A stretch of DNA of 64,000 nt from positions 73,665,168 to 73,729,167 of the forward strand of contig OX235270.1 in the NCBI GenBank assembly GCA_944472135.2, given 5' to 3'. The translations under genes were made by a program, and so were the position numbers. This stretch comes from Trichobilharzia regenti (lineage: Eukaryota > Platyhelminthes > Trematoda > Strigeidida > Schistosomatidae). Shown piece after piece: positions 45,553 through 57,604 of this stretch. The stretch's first letter is position 1. The number at the start of each line of letters is the position of its first letter. The notes below the pieces were generated by a model. It did no database searches. It was not told the origin of the DNA and saw only the letters and a program-made list of their open reading frames with translations.

Positions 45553-46520
45553 ATGCCAATGGCGCAAACTAAGCGTCTAACTCCACCGTCTGCTTCACTT
45601 CCCATTAAAACACACAAACCAAACAGAATAAGTAGGCCTGCAGGAAGTGAGAGCACTACATCCGTTGATTTAACAACTTAATATAGGTCTGTTGCGGTAG
45701 ACACGTTAAGTCCGGACATTAAACTCCCCTCACTTGCTTGCCTAGTAAACAACATCATCGATGGTATACATAGTGATACTTCATGTAATGATCTAGGCCT
45801 CGTAGACACCTGCAGAGAGTCTTGCGATATGAATCACACGGCAAACATTTTGACTCCTATCACTAATCCATTTCTTTGTTCTACACCTAGTTGTGAAGAT
45901 AAAATCGAAGAAATATTTTCTATCATTAGGGGGCTGGAAGTTAAGATATCAAAAGCGACACTACCTAGTGATACTGGCAGTAGTAGGTCTTCACCTAAAA
46001 AGTTACCGCAAACCCGATAAACTACGTTGCAACTAAAGTATATAAACGTGCAGATCAACAAGGTTAAAAGCACTCTTCTGAATGCATGCTCTATGAATAA
46101 CGTCTCATGCAGCTTCCATGGACTAAGAATGTCTCAGAAAAATAAATCGTTCCCACTTGTGCTGAAATTCGACTCGTACTCTAATGCTGACATCTTTTCC
46201 AGTAGGCAAACACTACTGAAAAATACGCATTACCACATGATTAGGTTAGCTCGTGACAAAACGTCGATCCAAAGAATGACTTATATGACTGGTTCTAAAA
46301 TCGTTAATCCCAGCTCCTCTACAACACCCCTGAGCACCCACAATCCTGTTGAGGCGGAGCCAATGTGTGCGAACCTTTCTATACTAAGCACATCGTATTC
46401 GGAAACGAACCTGCGTGAAAATATAAGGTCCAAAAATTGTTCGGTGTATAACCATAGTCTAAGAAGGAAATCAACCGTAGATCTAGACTCCTCTGATAAC
46501 GATCCCTGTACCCGGTGACA
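45553..46520 (+). pseudogene. CR1-like ORF1 remnant
   Basis: A frame begins at ATG 45553, has one internal stop (TAA near 45680), and continues to 46020 (EDKIEEIFSIIRGLEVKI). A second frame at 46027-46518 contains SMNNVSCSFHGLRM and SFPLVLKFDSYSNADIF. The layout (a small nucleic-acid-binding protein upstream of an endonuclease) fits ORF1 of a CR1-type element; related sequence lies at 49998-50324. No enzymatic motif. Confidence 0.6.
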
Positions 46521-47259
46521 AACTGCAGTACATCACACCCGGTATTCACCAATCCAAGCAGTCTCAATTGCAGGAGGTTGAAGAATGAGGCTAGCACATC
46601 GTCCTTAAAGACAATGCACACTAAGAGATCATCGCCACACATTAATTCAGATGCTCACAGTTTGATAGCACACTTCTCTCCAGAAACAAACATTAACAAA
46701 GCCGAAAGGGATAAAACCGTAAAACAGAACCCGAACCTCGTAGCTACCTGTCCAAAAAAGTAAACCCTCGCACCACTATAAACCAAAAGATTGATACACT
46801 TAACTATAGGACGTCGAACAGTGGTGACGTAAATCGCAACAATTTGAGTCGGTTTAGCTTGCTTGGTAGGCCACCTCCACCTATTTGCATGACCATGCCC
46901 GACGGGGCTGACCATTCAGCGATCAGCAGTTATGCTGAAACGACATTACCATTTTTTATTCAGGTTCACAACATAACCTCAAACATACTACAAATGCTCA
47001 CCACTCTCCACAGGTTTCGTCCCCCAATATAGATATGACAGCTCATACAGCAATGCCTAATTACTGCCTGGAGGTCACCTTACATGACTTAGGTAATTCT
47101 CTTCTCCGTCAAAAACCCTCTATCTCCTTTTCTTCTGACAGCCAATCTTCTTTATGTCCAAACTTACTTGAACACGGAAATATAACTGACCCCTCTGCAC
47201 TTCTAGCTTTCCTAGGGCATCTACAGGCAGAGATATTTCATTGTCGTCTGGGGGCGCTA
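46521..47259 (+). other. CR1-like interior between ORF1 and endonuclease
   Basis: Decayed, with short frames on both strands. By position it should be the C-terminal part of ORF1 and the start of ORF2 of the same element, but no motif is clear. Confidence 0.35.
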
Positions 47260-47880
47260 TGATTGAATCTCATCACCAGCTACTTCAAGGCATGGCTAAA
47301 ATCTTAAGATATGACTCGGCTAATCCTAACATAGTCCCTATTAATGCCAGGTCAGCTGTAAACAAGATGGCATACATTCAATCACTACTTCTGATTAGCC
47401 AACCTACAGCAATAATGATCACTGAAGCTTGGTGCACAAGTGAAATAAATGATGATTTCTTTCACTGCGAAGGCTACTCATTTTTCAGGAAGAACAGATC
47501 AGGTGGGAGGGGTGGAGGATGCATTATCTATGTTAAATCTGACTGCAGAGCTGTGCACTATGATGACCCCAACCTGGATATATGTGATACATTATGGGTG
47601 ACACTCTACATAAATAAACAGCAAACCCTATTATTAGGTTGCATTTATCGCTCACCCAACCACGACAAAGAACTGCTGCGAGATAACTGCAGCCTTCCAT
47701 TACACTTCGAAATTCTAGGGCATTGACACAACCTCTATTCCCTGTACGTTCACAAAAACTTAGAAATTATCAGCTTTTCTTTTGATAATATTAAGAAAGC
47801 AATCACTTCTCCTAAAAGTTCAAACAACCCAGGTCCTGATATGATTCTCTCAACTTAGGCATTGGTGTTGAGAGCTCGAG
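47260..47880 (+). pseudogene. CR1-like endonuclease with start of RT
   Basis: INARSAVNKMAYIQSLL, then TAIMITEAW (catalytic Glu), GGRGGGCIIYVKSD and LLLGCIYRSPN are the N-terminal blocks of a CR1-type endonuclease. The catalytic GDFN and SDH blocks are missing. A deletion joins directly to an RT start (FDNIKKAITSPKSS-NPGPD) near 47780-47840, which ends abruptly. This is the end of the plus-strand element that starts near 45550. Confidence 0.75.
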
Positions 47881-48919
47881 TCTCTTTCTCAACGCTTAAT
47901 GCAGAGAATTACAAGCACTGCACAAACAGTCAACAGTGAACAATTATGATTCAACCAATCGACATTGGACAGGCAAGATACGATCAGTTAACTCTGTTAA
48001 CCTGGTTAAATAATTTTTTATGCGTGACTTTGGTTTATTTATCTGAATGATTAGATCTTCTGCAATGCATAGGAAACAAAGGAGTATTTTCCTTATCAGA
48101 TTTTTCTTCACTTTTTGGATCATTTTTAAGCGGATGTTTAATAAGGTGGAATGGACAGTGTCTGCAAATGTGTCCGACTGTCTCACTCCTTTTGGAGTCA
48201 ATGCTGCCCTTCTGCGACAATGCGCGGTAGAGTTGTTCAACTTTTTTGGATAGAATACTCACTGAGCGGTTAATATGTTCGATTCCTTAGTAACAATAGA
48301 GATCATCTGAGCACACAGAAGTGGTTAAATGCTAGATGCTTCCTTTCAGGAATCTAAAGACCATTGGATGGCGTTGCTACAGATAGCGTCCTTCTCAGAT
48401 ATGATTGAGTTCTTCTCTCAGGGATATTTCAGTTTAAGTCTCACTCGAAATCCAGGTTCATAGCTGCTGTAACCGTACTGAATGAAACCCCGTCGCGTGT
48501 TTGTTATAACTGTAATGAACTGAATAAACCTGTCGCCAACTTGTTATGTCTGCATATTTGCCCATTGTACCTTCTGATTCACTGAGCCACTCAAATATCA
48601 AAAGTCAAAGTCTGCCCTGTGGCTGTAAGATACTGTAATGTATTGTATATTTATTATGAAAACGACTGTCAATGTAGGTGAACATTGAACGTTTTTTTTG
48701 GAACTGGTAGCCATTGGTGGGCGACTCGAAGACGCGAATGGTTCGATTGTGTACAAGTTCGACGAGGATGACCGAAAAAGAATAAAAGTACTTCCTAATT
48801 TTGTATAAAATATTTGTTTATAGACTTGTACTGTTCTCCGCTTTAATTGCCAAATAATATAACCTCCTTCTTACAATAGTGGTGTTTTGGATTTAAAGTC
48901 GAAGAAAGTATATAGTATT
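47881..48919. other. Unassigned; possible LTR-like segment
   Basis: Minus frames at 48262-47944 are Cys/His/Lys-rich (HICRHCPFHLIKHP) but unrecognised. Around 48700-48900, TTGGTGGGCGACTCGAAGACG and a following AATAAA-bearing stretch (48781-48786) resemble the edge of a Gypsy-type LTR element; there is no partner LTR, so this is only a suggestion. Confidence 0.25.
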
Positions 48920-49417
48920 TATCGGTTCGGAGCGTCTTCGTAACAATGGGAACTTAGGGATAAGTTCCTTGACAACGTCTTTTCCAGAGTGCTTCTAATC
49001 TTATTCTGTCGCATCGCTTATAGTATTCCAGACCACTTTCTAAACCAAGAGTTCTTGAGGTAAACTGCCGTCGTTCTCCCTCTAACTAAAGCTTGTCATT
49101 CTGTCGAAGTCTGCTAAGAGTAAACGGGCAATATTCTAAAATAGGTTGGACACATGCATTGTAAATTAAAACCCTAGTTTCACAACAAAAGAAATTGCGA
49201 GTTATGCATACTAGGAGCCTTCATGTTTTACATCTAGCACAACCAGTTTGTTCAGAGAACGTTATATTACTAGTATCTGATACCGAGATCTACGACTGAG
49301 TTGGGCCTGGATAATTTTCGCCCATTTACTTCAAGAGTTAGGTTAGATTTACTGTTGCCGATACAAATCCAGCCGCATCTGTCAATGTTAAAATTTAGAC
49401 AGGATTCAGCACATTGG
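48920..49417 (-). pseudogene. CR1-like RT C-terminal half
   Basis: Minus strand: SCLNFNIDRCGWICIG and VNGRKLSRPNSVVDLGIRY at 49400-49270, then the decayed C-terminal extension down to about 48920. The upstream part of the palm, with the catalytic Asp pair, is absent and replaced by an LTR fragment. Confidence 0.7.
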
Positions 49418-49551
49418 TTGTCTCCTGACTTCTTTCTGAACAGCGACCGATGAGACGATGACTGTCGTATTGATGCCTCCGCGAAAATTGGGGAAGTTGA
49501 TTTTGAGCAAACAACCAAGAATTGATCGTTCAATCTTCAACTCCATTGACA
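49418..49551 (-). repeat. 134-bp fragment of the BEL/Pao LTR inside a CR1-like element
   Basis: The reverse complement of 40551-40684, starting exactly at the LTR terminus (TGTCAATGG at 49551) and ending after CAGGAGACAA. It is almost identical to the full LTRs. It sits between two parts of a CR1-type RT, both on the same strand. Confidence 0.92.
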
Positions 49552-49770
49552 CCACCTGTGATATGCATAGGATAAGACAATAGTGACCCGATGTTGGTCA
49601 TTTGTACCTTTTTGATTAGAAACTACTTTAAACAGTCCAGTAATGGATTCCGAATCCCACATGAGCATGACTTCTCAATGAGAATGCTGTGGGGCACCGT
49701 GTCATATGTCCGGGAATACCAGTGATGCAGTTGAAAAAGTCGAAATTTCAAGTATCTCAGGACATATTTT
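49552..49770 (-). pseudogene. CR1-like RT motif A region
   Basis: The minus strand reads YDTVPHSILIEKSCSCGIRN and PLLDCL, the motif A and following helix of a CR1/jockey-type RT (normally a -FDRVPH- block). Its continuation is lost at the LTR fragment. The catalytic Asp of motif A appears to be kept. Confidence 0.6.
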
Positions 49771-49989
49771 TGAGAAATCCATGTGGAGACCTTGTAAGAG
49801 GAGCTTCTCTAGCAGTATAGTATAGTAATTCATAAAGTAGCCTAAGTTCACCTAGTGACGGATTATCACCCCTTAAATCAGCTGTAATTAGTAGCTTACC
49901 AATACAAACGGTTCCGACATAATGCTAACCTCTGTAATACAGGTGAAGACATCCTGTCAGAGAAGGCAGGAATTGCTTAGTCTGCATCA

Positions 49990-51860
49990 TAAACGGTATG
50001 CAGGTACAAATAAATGATCTCAGGACGAAACTAAATCTACTTGACCTGGTACCAAAAACAATCTTACATCCGGAAAAGCAATTGATGGATCTCACTTTCC
50101 TAAAACTCTCTAAACTGAGGACTGAACCGGTCCATACTGAATTGGAAAATGCTAAGGAACTAAAGAACGCCATAGAATATTTTTCGAGCGAAGTTTTTAA
50201 AAGACTTGCTTCTAAACAGAACACCATAGTGTACAACATACGTGACAATGAGCCCATAAAGTCGGTTCAGCACTTTTTCTTAAGAGCGGCAAACCTCTTA
50301 AGTACTCCCTATTTGACTAAATAAAAAGAGTCAGACCGCACGTGCCCCATACTTTCCAGATTTGACAGCTGTATAATGTCCGAACACTTTGGGAAACCTG
50401 GGGATATTTTGATCGCCACTACATAATTCAAAAATGTTAAAATAGTCTCGGATAGAACCCCAACCAACGACTAGTAGCTAAGATCACTTTATGTACAAAA
50501 ATGAATAGCGCCAAAGCCTAAGTACCGGATGACACTGAAGCACAAAGTGACACTCGCACTATACTAAGTGAACAAACGACTCGTCAAGGTGAGGTTATAC
50601 CCAAAAGGAGCAGTAATACTGGAATGGGTCTCGAAAGTCATGAGAACACTCCTAGGAAATCTACCCCCCCCAAATATGAAGTAGACATAGATGCTCCCAC
50701 GACCGATAACCTGCAAATATCACCAGATCACACTGCACTCAGGGCCAAGCAGGAAAGTCTCACTGCAAAAGCCGGAGAATAGTTCCCACAAACCAAAGTG
50801 TCTCCACAGGCGTTCATATACCACCCTTGTGAAAAGCCCCACGAACAGCATGTAAGCATAAAAAAGAACTATGCAGGCATTACGGCAAGTCTCATAAAGG
50901 AGATGGAGCTGGTGAGTGGAAGTGCCCTTCTTCGAAGTAAGAGTAATGGACAGACTGTGGGTGACAGACTACACGAGGTGAGAACAAACAGCAAATATAG
51001 CATTATCCACACAAAACCACACGCTAGGAGACACTCAAGTGGTGCCGAACTGGTTAAATAGCAGAGTGAGACCCACGATTTCCGTAATGGCTGAAGTTGT
51101 AATATGCCTATAGGCACGTATAACCATAGAACGGGAGCCATAACGAATAGTAAAAACACATGGGCAACTAGACAGAACAGCACTATGTACCATGTGAACG
51201 GGAATGTATTCGCAAATCCTCGTAGTAGTTACTTAAATCCCATCTGCATAACGGGCTCAGATTGGCTCACGGTCCTTCTATGCACAGACACGAAATGAGC
51301 CAACTAATGTACAACTACGAAAGACCTAGCACGCACTACCCCTAAGACAACCTAAAAACAGGGTACTTCCACCCTGTAAATTACAATCTGAACAGTGAAA
51401 CAGACTATCTAAGGCCGAGAAATGATTCCAGATGTCGATGTAATGATGCCAGAAACCAATATGTGTAACAGCATTATTTTCAGCTGCAGCAAACAATAGC
51501 TCCTCTCGCAGCACGGTTTGTTCATGGAATAGTAGACACGCTGACGCCACCTCATCTGAGAACCCCTCCAAACATAACATAAGCAACCAGTAGTTAGGGG
51601 TAGTAACAAGAAAACCTACCAACTATCCTCCAATCAATCCTGGTTTTCTGAAAATTATGCTCTTAAATGCTCGATCTCTCCTTAACAAAATAAATCATCT
51701 TCGCAGCTTGGTAGACTTAGAAAGGCCGGCAGTGATACTGGTGACTGAAACGTAGCTAACTAATAATATACCTGACACAAAGGTGATAACCGATAACTGT
51801 GACATCCACAGGAATGATAGATTGGACAAAAGAGGAGGCGGGTGCCTAATACATGCTATT
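49990..51860 (+). mobile_element. CR1-like element, 5' part (ORF1 and endonuclease start)
   Basis: An ORF1-like frame at 49998-50324 (MQVQINDLRTKLNLLDLVPK, then VKSVQHFFLRAANLL-type sequence) is followed by stop-ridden sequence. An endonuclease start comes next: LLNARSLLNKINHLRSLV at 51660-51720, VTET (catalytic Glu) and KRGGGCLIHA near 51825-51850. The copy stops there with no RT. Same structural type as the element starting near 45550. Confidence 0.6.
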
Positions 51861-52904
51861 TTGTGTTTAATTCGTATAGAAATAAAAATTTTTTGTAAAT
51901 TATTAGAAGCGTGGTATGTATCTAATGGCTTGAGGACTTGTACGCAAAGCCCACACGTGGCTGTCTAGCACATAAGAGACTAATACGTGTATCACATAAT
52001 TGTGATACAATGTTATTTCTTTCTTTTATGTCGAAGATACGGGCAACGTGAATTCAGCTAACTAGTTGTCGAACGCTGGAAATGGACTAAAAATAAGTGA
52101 CTGGACGCTGAACTTGTACTTTGAATATTCATACACAACTCCGTATTTCTTTTTATAGCACACACTCTTGCTTCGCTTTCGGGATTATTATTCCTTCTCT
52201 TGTTCGACAGTGTGTCGGGCTGGTTGACTTATTGGGGGCACTGTTTTGTGTTTCATGTCAGAAGCTGCTCCCATAGTCTTTACAGTTGTGCATATGAGAC
52301 AAATGTACATAAAACTTACATATGACACACACTGAAGCCTTCCCTTCCGGATCACCCTGCATTATAACGTAGGATTAAGACTCACAATTACGTTGCATTG
52401 TTGTTCAGTCACAAAGCAGAACTTTGAAGCCAGCTAACCACGCAAATTTCATATAAAGGAAATGAGATGGGTTGTAAGACTTCTAATCACATACATTGAA
52501 GGTGTGAATAGTAGATTTGTGTGAGCTACTTACATAGTGTAATTGTCAAAGGCGCCGAATTTGAGGTATTCTCTGCTGAGTTGTGGTAAGTAATGTATAG
52601 GCTAAGATTCCGCGTGGTTGGCGTGGTCTTGAATTTGTGAGCACATGCTCACCCTGCTCTACGACGACTACGCGAAGTTCGATGAACAAAAAACATATGG
52701 GTAACTATAAACTAAAGCGACTGAAACAGAAGGCGCAAGGAAACGGGCATAATGACCTCGATCAACTGAGGTTGTAGTGATTGCATGCAAATTAAAGAGC
52801 TGTTTGTGTGAAAATCGAAGATATTCCTACGCACTGGCTTTCTCTTATATGTCCCTGGAAAACCTATCTAAGCAGTACAGATTTATGTATTTAAATTCAT
52901 CCAG
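51861..52904. other. No gene recognised
   Basis: Short frames only. Possible intron upstream of the exon at 52905. Confidence 0.3.
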
Positions 52905-53101
52905 CTTGTTTTGTCATGGACTGAAGTCTACACCAAGGCATTAGTTCTTCGACCGGATTCGGCTGATCCCCATTATTCACAATTCCAAGAACACATGGGA
53001 CTTGTTAAAGGCATTTGTTATGAGAATTTTACATATGTTTGTCAATGGGGTGAAGATAAAGTCTATTATGGCAGCTACATAGCAGACTATCACTCTAAGT
53101 G
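52905..53101 (+). CDS. Putative terminal exon of an unidentified gene
   Basis: Following an AAATTCATCCAG acceptor, 64 codons run to TGA 53100-53102. They read SWTEVYTKALVLRPDSADPH, then SQFQEHMGLVKGICYENF and a Tyr-rich end (YYGSYIADYHSK). Composition is balanced and host-like rather than retroelement-like. The start vaguely resembles a TPR helix pair (YTKALVLRP), which is not enough to assign it. Upstream exons were not located. Confidence 0.4.
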
Positions 53102-53102
53102 A

Positions 53103-54283
53103 TAAGAGCTAACCCTATATCAGATTTAATTCCCATCATTCTATTTCTGTTATACGTTTTGCTGTGGAGAAATGACTTCACTTGATAAAGTGTCCTTAAA
53201 GTCAGTTACTCATCGTTGTCGAAATAGGTGGAATGCGTTGACGGCTTGTCTATATTTAGGAGCTGGCATCAGCTCAAATGTAAAGGGTGATGATGATTTA
53301 TGAGCACATATAGGAAAAGTTGATTTAACATTTATCAGCATCAGCCACGTCAAGCGCAAATGTAGTTTTCAGTTATCCACTAGAGGACGTGCGTATCATG
53401 GGTCAACTAATAGGGGAAGCGTTAGGTATGGAGGAAAATCCATGTGTGTGATAGAAGTGCCTAGAACAGACCAGGCCATCTGTTCCCCTGAAAATCTATG
53501 TCGCCCCATCTAGGGTTTGGTTGGGAAAGTTAAGGATTATAAAAAAAACTACAGCACCAAGAAATAGAGCTTTCATTTTTGGGCCATTTTATTTAATTTG
53601 TTGACAATATGTTCTGAACTCAAACATAACAGAGTCAGCTTTTACTGACACCCTTTCTTTCAATATTAAGTTCTCACTATTGTTGTTAATGGGGGGTCTC
53701 ATGACCGTGCCTGATATGCATTTTCGATTGTGGTAGTATCGTGTTCTAAACTAAGCATTTCGCCTTCAGTCACGTGTCTGTTCAACTTAGTGTGCCTTAT
53801 ATGCCGTTTGTTTTCTTCCGCTTCGAAATGTGGCAACCTAAGCTTAAGCTATTAACAGGATTCTGATTTTATCTGTTTGTTTGCGAAGTCGCAGTTCCAT
53901 GTTTGTGCTTGACTTGCATGTGAGTGCTTCGCTTATAATACGTGTAAACGTGAGGTATATCCAGAATTCTGTGATTTAACTTTTTCTAAACTCATTGTCA
54001 TCTTGGGTTAGTTTTGTTCACGAGCAGATTATATTTACAATCCTTTTATTTAGGGAGATCCTAATTTGCTTGATGGAGGAGTTTTGCAGTACTCAGCCAA
54101 CAGCCAATGCAAATAATTCCGCGTTCAACAAACCAGTTAGTGAGGTACAGATAGCCTTTTACAGATGTGTATATTCACCTCTTAGGTTCCTGTTCTGTGT
54201 GTTCATTCTGTTGGAGAAAAAATAAATGAGTTCCCTCTTGTAAAGAGTAAGTCCACGCTGTTTTGACACTTTATCCGTTTCAG
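53103..54283. other. No gene firmly recognised
   Basis: 3' flank of the putative exon at 52905 and presumed intron before the FHA-like exon. A frame at 53995-54225 follows an acceptor-like TTTTATTTAG at 54052 but its phase does not join the FHA-like exon. Confidence 0.25.
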
Positions 54284-54336
54284 AATATGTAACTGTTGGG
54301 CGCGACCCAAAATGTGACATACATATTAATTCTTCA
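54284..54336 (+). CDS. Putative exon encoding the start of an FHA domain
   Basis: A 53-nt exon candidate between TTTATCCGTTTCAG and GTAAGT. It encodes YVTVGRDPKCDIHINSS. The VTxGRxxxCDIxIxxxS pattern is the first two strands of a forkhead-associated domain, a phosphothreonine-binding module found in DNA-damage, kinesin and RNA-processing proteins. The second half (SRxH and NG motifs) would be in a later exon that I could not find; 57605-57795 is a weak candidate. The host protein cannot be named. Confidence 0.45.
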
Positions 54337-54555
54337 GTAAGTATCCTTCATTGTGTTATGTCAAAACTTTTCGCTCTTCATTCCTGTTTACGTGAGTTAA
54401 GAGGTGACGCCCAAACTGAATAAATAGCATTATATTAGTGATATTTGCGGAATATTTTAGTACAGGATCTACTAAAATGAGTTTATGACTTGGGAGGACA
54501 GCTTCATAATTCCTCGTCTTAAAGTTAAAATGGTTTCTGGTAGACAAAACTGATC

Positions 54556-54960
54556 TGAGAGCGGGTTTGTCTGTCTGTCTGTATTCAACATAGAACTTGG
54601 CACCGAAGTGCAGCAGTTCGAGTTGCCACGTTCCAAATAGCACACAGAGGTAGACAAGAAGATGAGTGAAGAGAATCAATAGAGTTCGACAAGTATAAGA
54701 GTGAAACAGAATGGGTAATGGTTAAAAGGATTATGAAAGATTACAGAGACTGAATACATCTGTGCTGGCCATTGACAACGATTTTGAGCCATGTCACCTA
54801 TTGTCTCCAGACATTGATTCCTAGAGTCCCGAGGGCTTCAACCCAGAAGTCTGCATCTCCCTACCTGACTCAGTTTAACTGTCAAGGACTTCATGGATTG
54901 ATGAAGCCATGTTTTTGTTTGGCCACCACTTACTCATTTCCAGCCTGCACATATATCAGC
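54556..54960 (-). mobile_element. SR2-like 3' tail fragment
   Basis: Homologous to 3490-3880 and 55430-55800: 3' noncoding tail ending (on the minus strand) in an ACAG repeat at about 54566-54579. It is truncated before the coding part. Confidence 0.6.
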
Positions 54961-55429
54961 TAGTAATGCCCGTCGGGGGAGGCAAGAGCGGGTTTAGGCC
55001 GATGTGGAGAGGGTTTTAACTTTGATGTTTGGACCACTTCCTGACAATTTTTGTGAGCGTATTTTCTACGCAGACTTCAGATCAGAACCTACTCCATGAC
55101 ATACAGGACTTCACATTCCTCTACTTTCTTTTGGTTAGTGTATTGCAAATAATTATGCAATGCTGTGGAAATTGGTCATACCTTCCAAGGTTACCATGAT
55201 GTGTTTATTTCGCTTTGTTTCATTGTCTACACTGAGTCTTTATGTTTGTCAGAGTAAGAAAATCTTTGAAAAAAGCCTTTTGATCATCATTCGTAATCAC
55301 CACTGATTTACTGATTGTATGAGAAGTCATTGTACATTTATGTTGTGAATAAAAATTTGCTTATAATTTTATTAATATTTATGAGAAGGTTACACGGCTT
55401 TTTATTAATTGAAAACACTTATTCGCCAA
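54961..55429. other. No gene recognised
   Basis: AT-rich sequence between two related SR2-like tails, with no supported content. Confidence 0.3.
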
Positions 55430-57345
55430 CTGGCTTCAGTGCAGAATTTTGCACCGGTATGCAGCAGTTCGAGTCTCCACACTTGACTTGGCACAAAATA
55501 CCAGAGAAGAAGGTCATAAAAAAAACAAAATAGAAACAGTAAACAGAGATATGAGGCAAAAAGAATAGTAATATCGAAGAACCATATACTTTTATTGGGT
55601 ATTATAAGTCACAAGTAGTGGATGCGTCTACGCCATTGATAACGATTTTGAGCCATATCATCAATTGTCACAAGTCATTGTCTTTTCCCGTTCCGATGAC
55701 CCCAACCAGGAAGTCCACCCCTCCCTGTATGGCTTAAACTGACTGCTGTGGATTTCATTGACTGATGAGGCCATGTTTTGGTTTGACCACCACTGGCTCA
55801 TTTCCAACCTGACCCTATGTCAGTTAACACTTCTCTTCGAGGAAGACGATGGCTAGGCGTAGGTAATGCATGTGCTAACCATCTCACCCGATGTAACTTC
55901 ATAGCCTCGTTGATTGATTTCCCCTCCTCACTTAACACTCGACGCCTAACCTCGATATTGCCCACCGTAATATACCACTTAACACGAGAGATGAAACGCA
56001 GACACATGTGATCAGAGACATCTAGCCGGGCGTTTTATGTCTTCCACCCTCAATGGCCAGGTCTCGCTCACAGCCATGAAGGAGGACAGAGCGAACTGGT
56101 GAGCACGCCTTATGGTCGATAGCTAGCGGATTATCACGTCTACACCAGAGATGGCGTAAGTTGGTGGGCATGTGTGAAACCATCCTTCTGCCTTCATGCT
56201 GAGATATCGTCAGCAATCGACCCGCTGGTACTGGTTGATGCAACTTCCCAAACTAATGAAGTGGTCAACACGCTCAGCAACCACTTCATTCCCTATCTCT
56301 AAGCTAGGAATGAATCGATGTAGTCCAATCCTGTAGCGTTATCTTACATTTGATTGGAACCAATCGCCTGCCAAACATTCGGGGATTGCTGCTTAGCTCA
56401 AGGTGTTCAGAAGACTCTGCATTTTTGTCAGCGTCTTCACCTAGGAGCAGGACTATATCATCTGTATATTATAAATCAATGAGACGATTATTTCCTAATG
56501 GTAACAAGTCAATCCCTGAGTCGTTGAAATCAGTTAGGGACAATTTCGTTAGTACATCTATAATGAAATTAAACAGAAATAGAGACAGTGGACACCACTG
56601 GTTGCCACGAATTCGGAGGACAACTCGCCATAAGCTCTCATCTGGCTGCACGAGTTCGAGTGGAGTGCCATGATCAGTGCAATGTATTTTCTCGACATTC
56701 TCTTCACAGCAAAACGCCCTACTACACCTCTCCGTAGACGAAATCGAATCCACTTTCACGTCAAGAAATATGACGATTATTGGACAGCGGTAAGTATGCT
56801 GTAACCAAAAATATAAAAAAATGCCTATGTTCCAGAATATGCCCAAGGGTGAAGATATGATCAATACACCCTCTTCCTGGTCTTAAGTCTGTCTGATTCT
56901 CTCGTTTTTTTCCTCCCGAGCACCACTTAGTCCACACGTGATTATTGAGCCTAGAACTTTAGATACCATATTAGTTAAGCTAATCCCCCTGTAACTATCA
57001 CAAGAAGACTTGTCTTCCTTCCTGAATATCGGGATAATCAATGACCAACCCGACGGGACTTCCTTTGATTCCCAGATGCTGCCTAATACCTTAGTTAACG
57101 CAGACAGTAAAGTATCTCCACTATCCTTAAATAACTCTGGAGTCACTCCATCAGACCCCACTGCTTTGCCTCGTCTCAGATTAGTGACAGTTAGGGACAG
57201 AGGATCTGTTTATATACCCCATTCAGGGAAGTGTTGGTTACTGGGTAAGTTGAGTGTTGCTGTAGGCCCATTAATTAGCTCCTCCAAGTGTCCTTTGTAT
57301 TGGAAAAAGGCTATCGGTTTCATACCAAAAGTTATCATCAATTCA
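55430..57345 (-). mobile_element. SR2-like non-LTR retrotransposon, RT and 3' part
   Basis: Minus strand in order: RT fingers (GSDGVTPELFKDSGDTLL then VPSGWSLIIPIFRKEDKSSC) at 57161-56883; RT palm (WCPLSLFLFNFIIDVL, motif B region, and NDSGIDLLPLGNN) at 56660-56469; C-terminal tail (RSVLLHGCERDLAIE; RFISRVKWYITVGNIEVRRR) at 56243-55798; then a 3' tail to 55430. 5'-truncated with frameshifts. Same clade as 16691-20356. Confidence 0.75.
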
Positions 57346-57604
57346 TGAAGACTTTGACAATTTGGCTATGCTAGTCAAGTGAGCAGGTGTAGGCTGCATA
57401 GTTTGGGTCCTTGGTATACTAAAGGTCAGCGGCTGGAGACATTTTTCTTTTGGCTGAAAATCGTTCTCAATGATCCAGATGGATTCACGTTTTGTAATTT
57501 ACCGGATCAATTAAGGTCTTGTGTTTGCCCATGTAATCATTTTTTTTAATCGTACATATCTGCTCATGATAGTTTTTTTGAATCTATTTTGTCTAACTTT
57601 GTTT

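Noticed and set aside
47944..48262. Cys/His-rich minus frames as a zinc-finger protein
   Set aside because: Cysteine and histidine spacing does not fit a known finger and the frames end arbitrarily.
54053..54150. Candidate exon after TTTTATTTAG
   Set aside because: The only open frame does not join the FHA-like exon in phase and its donor is weak.
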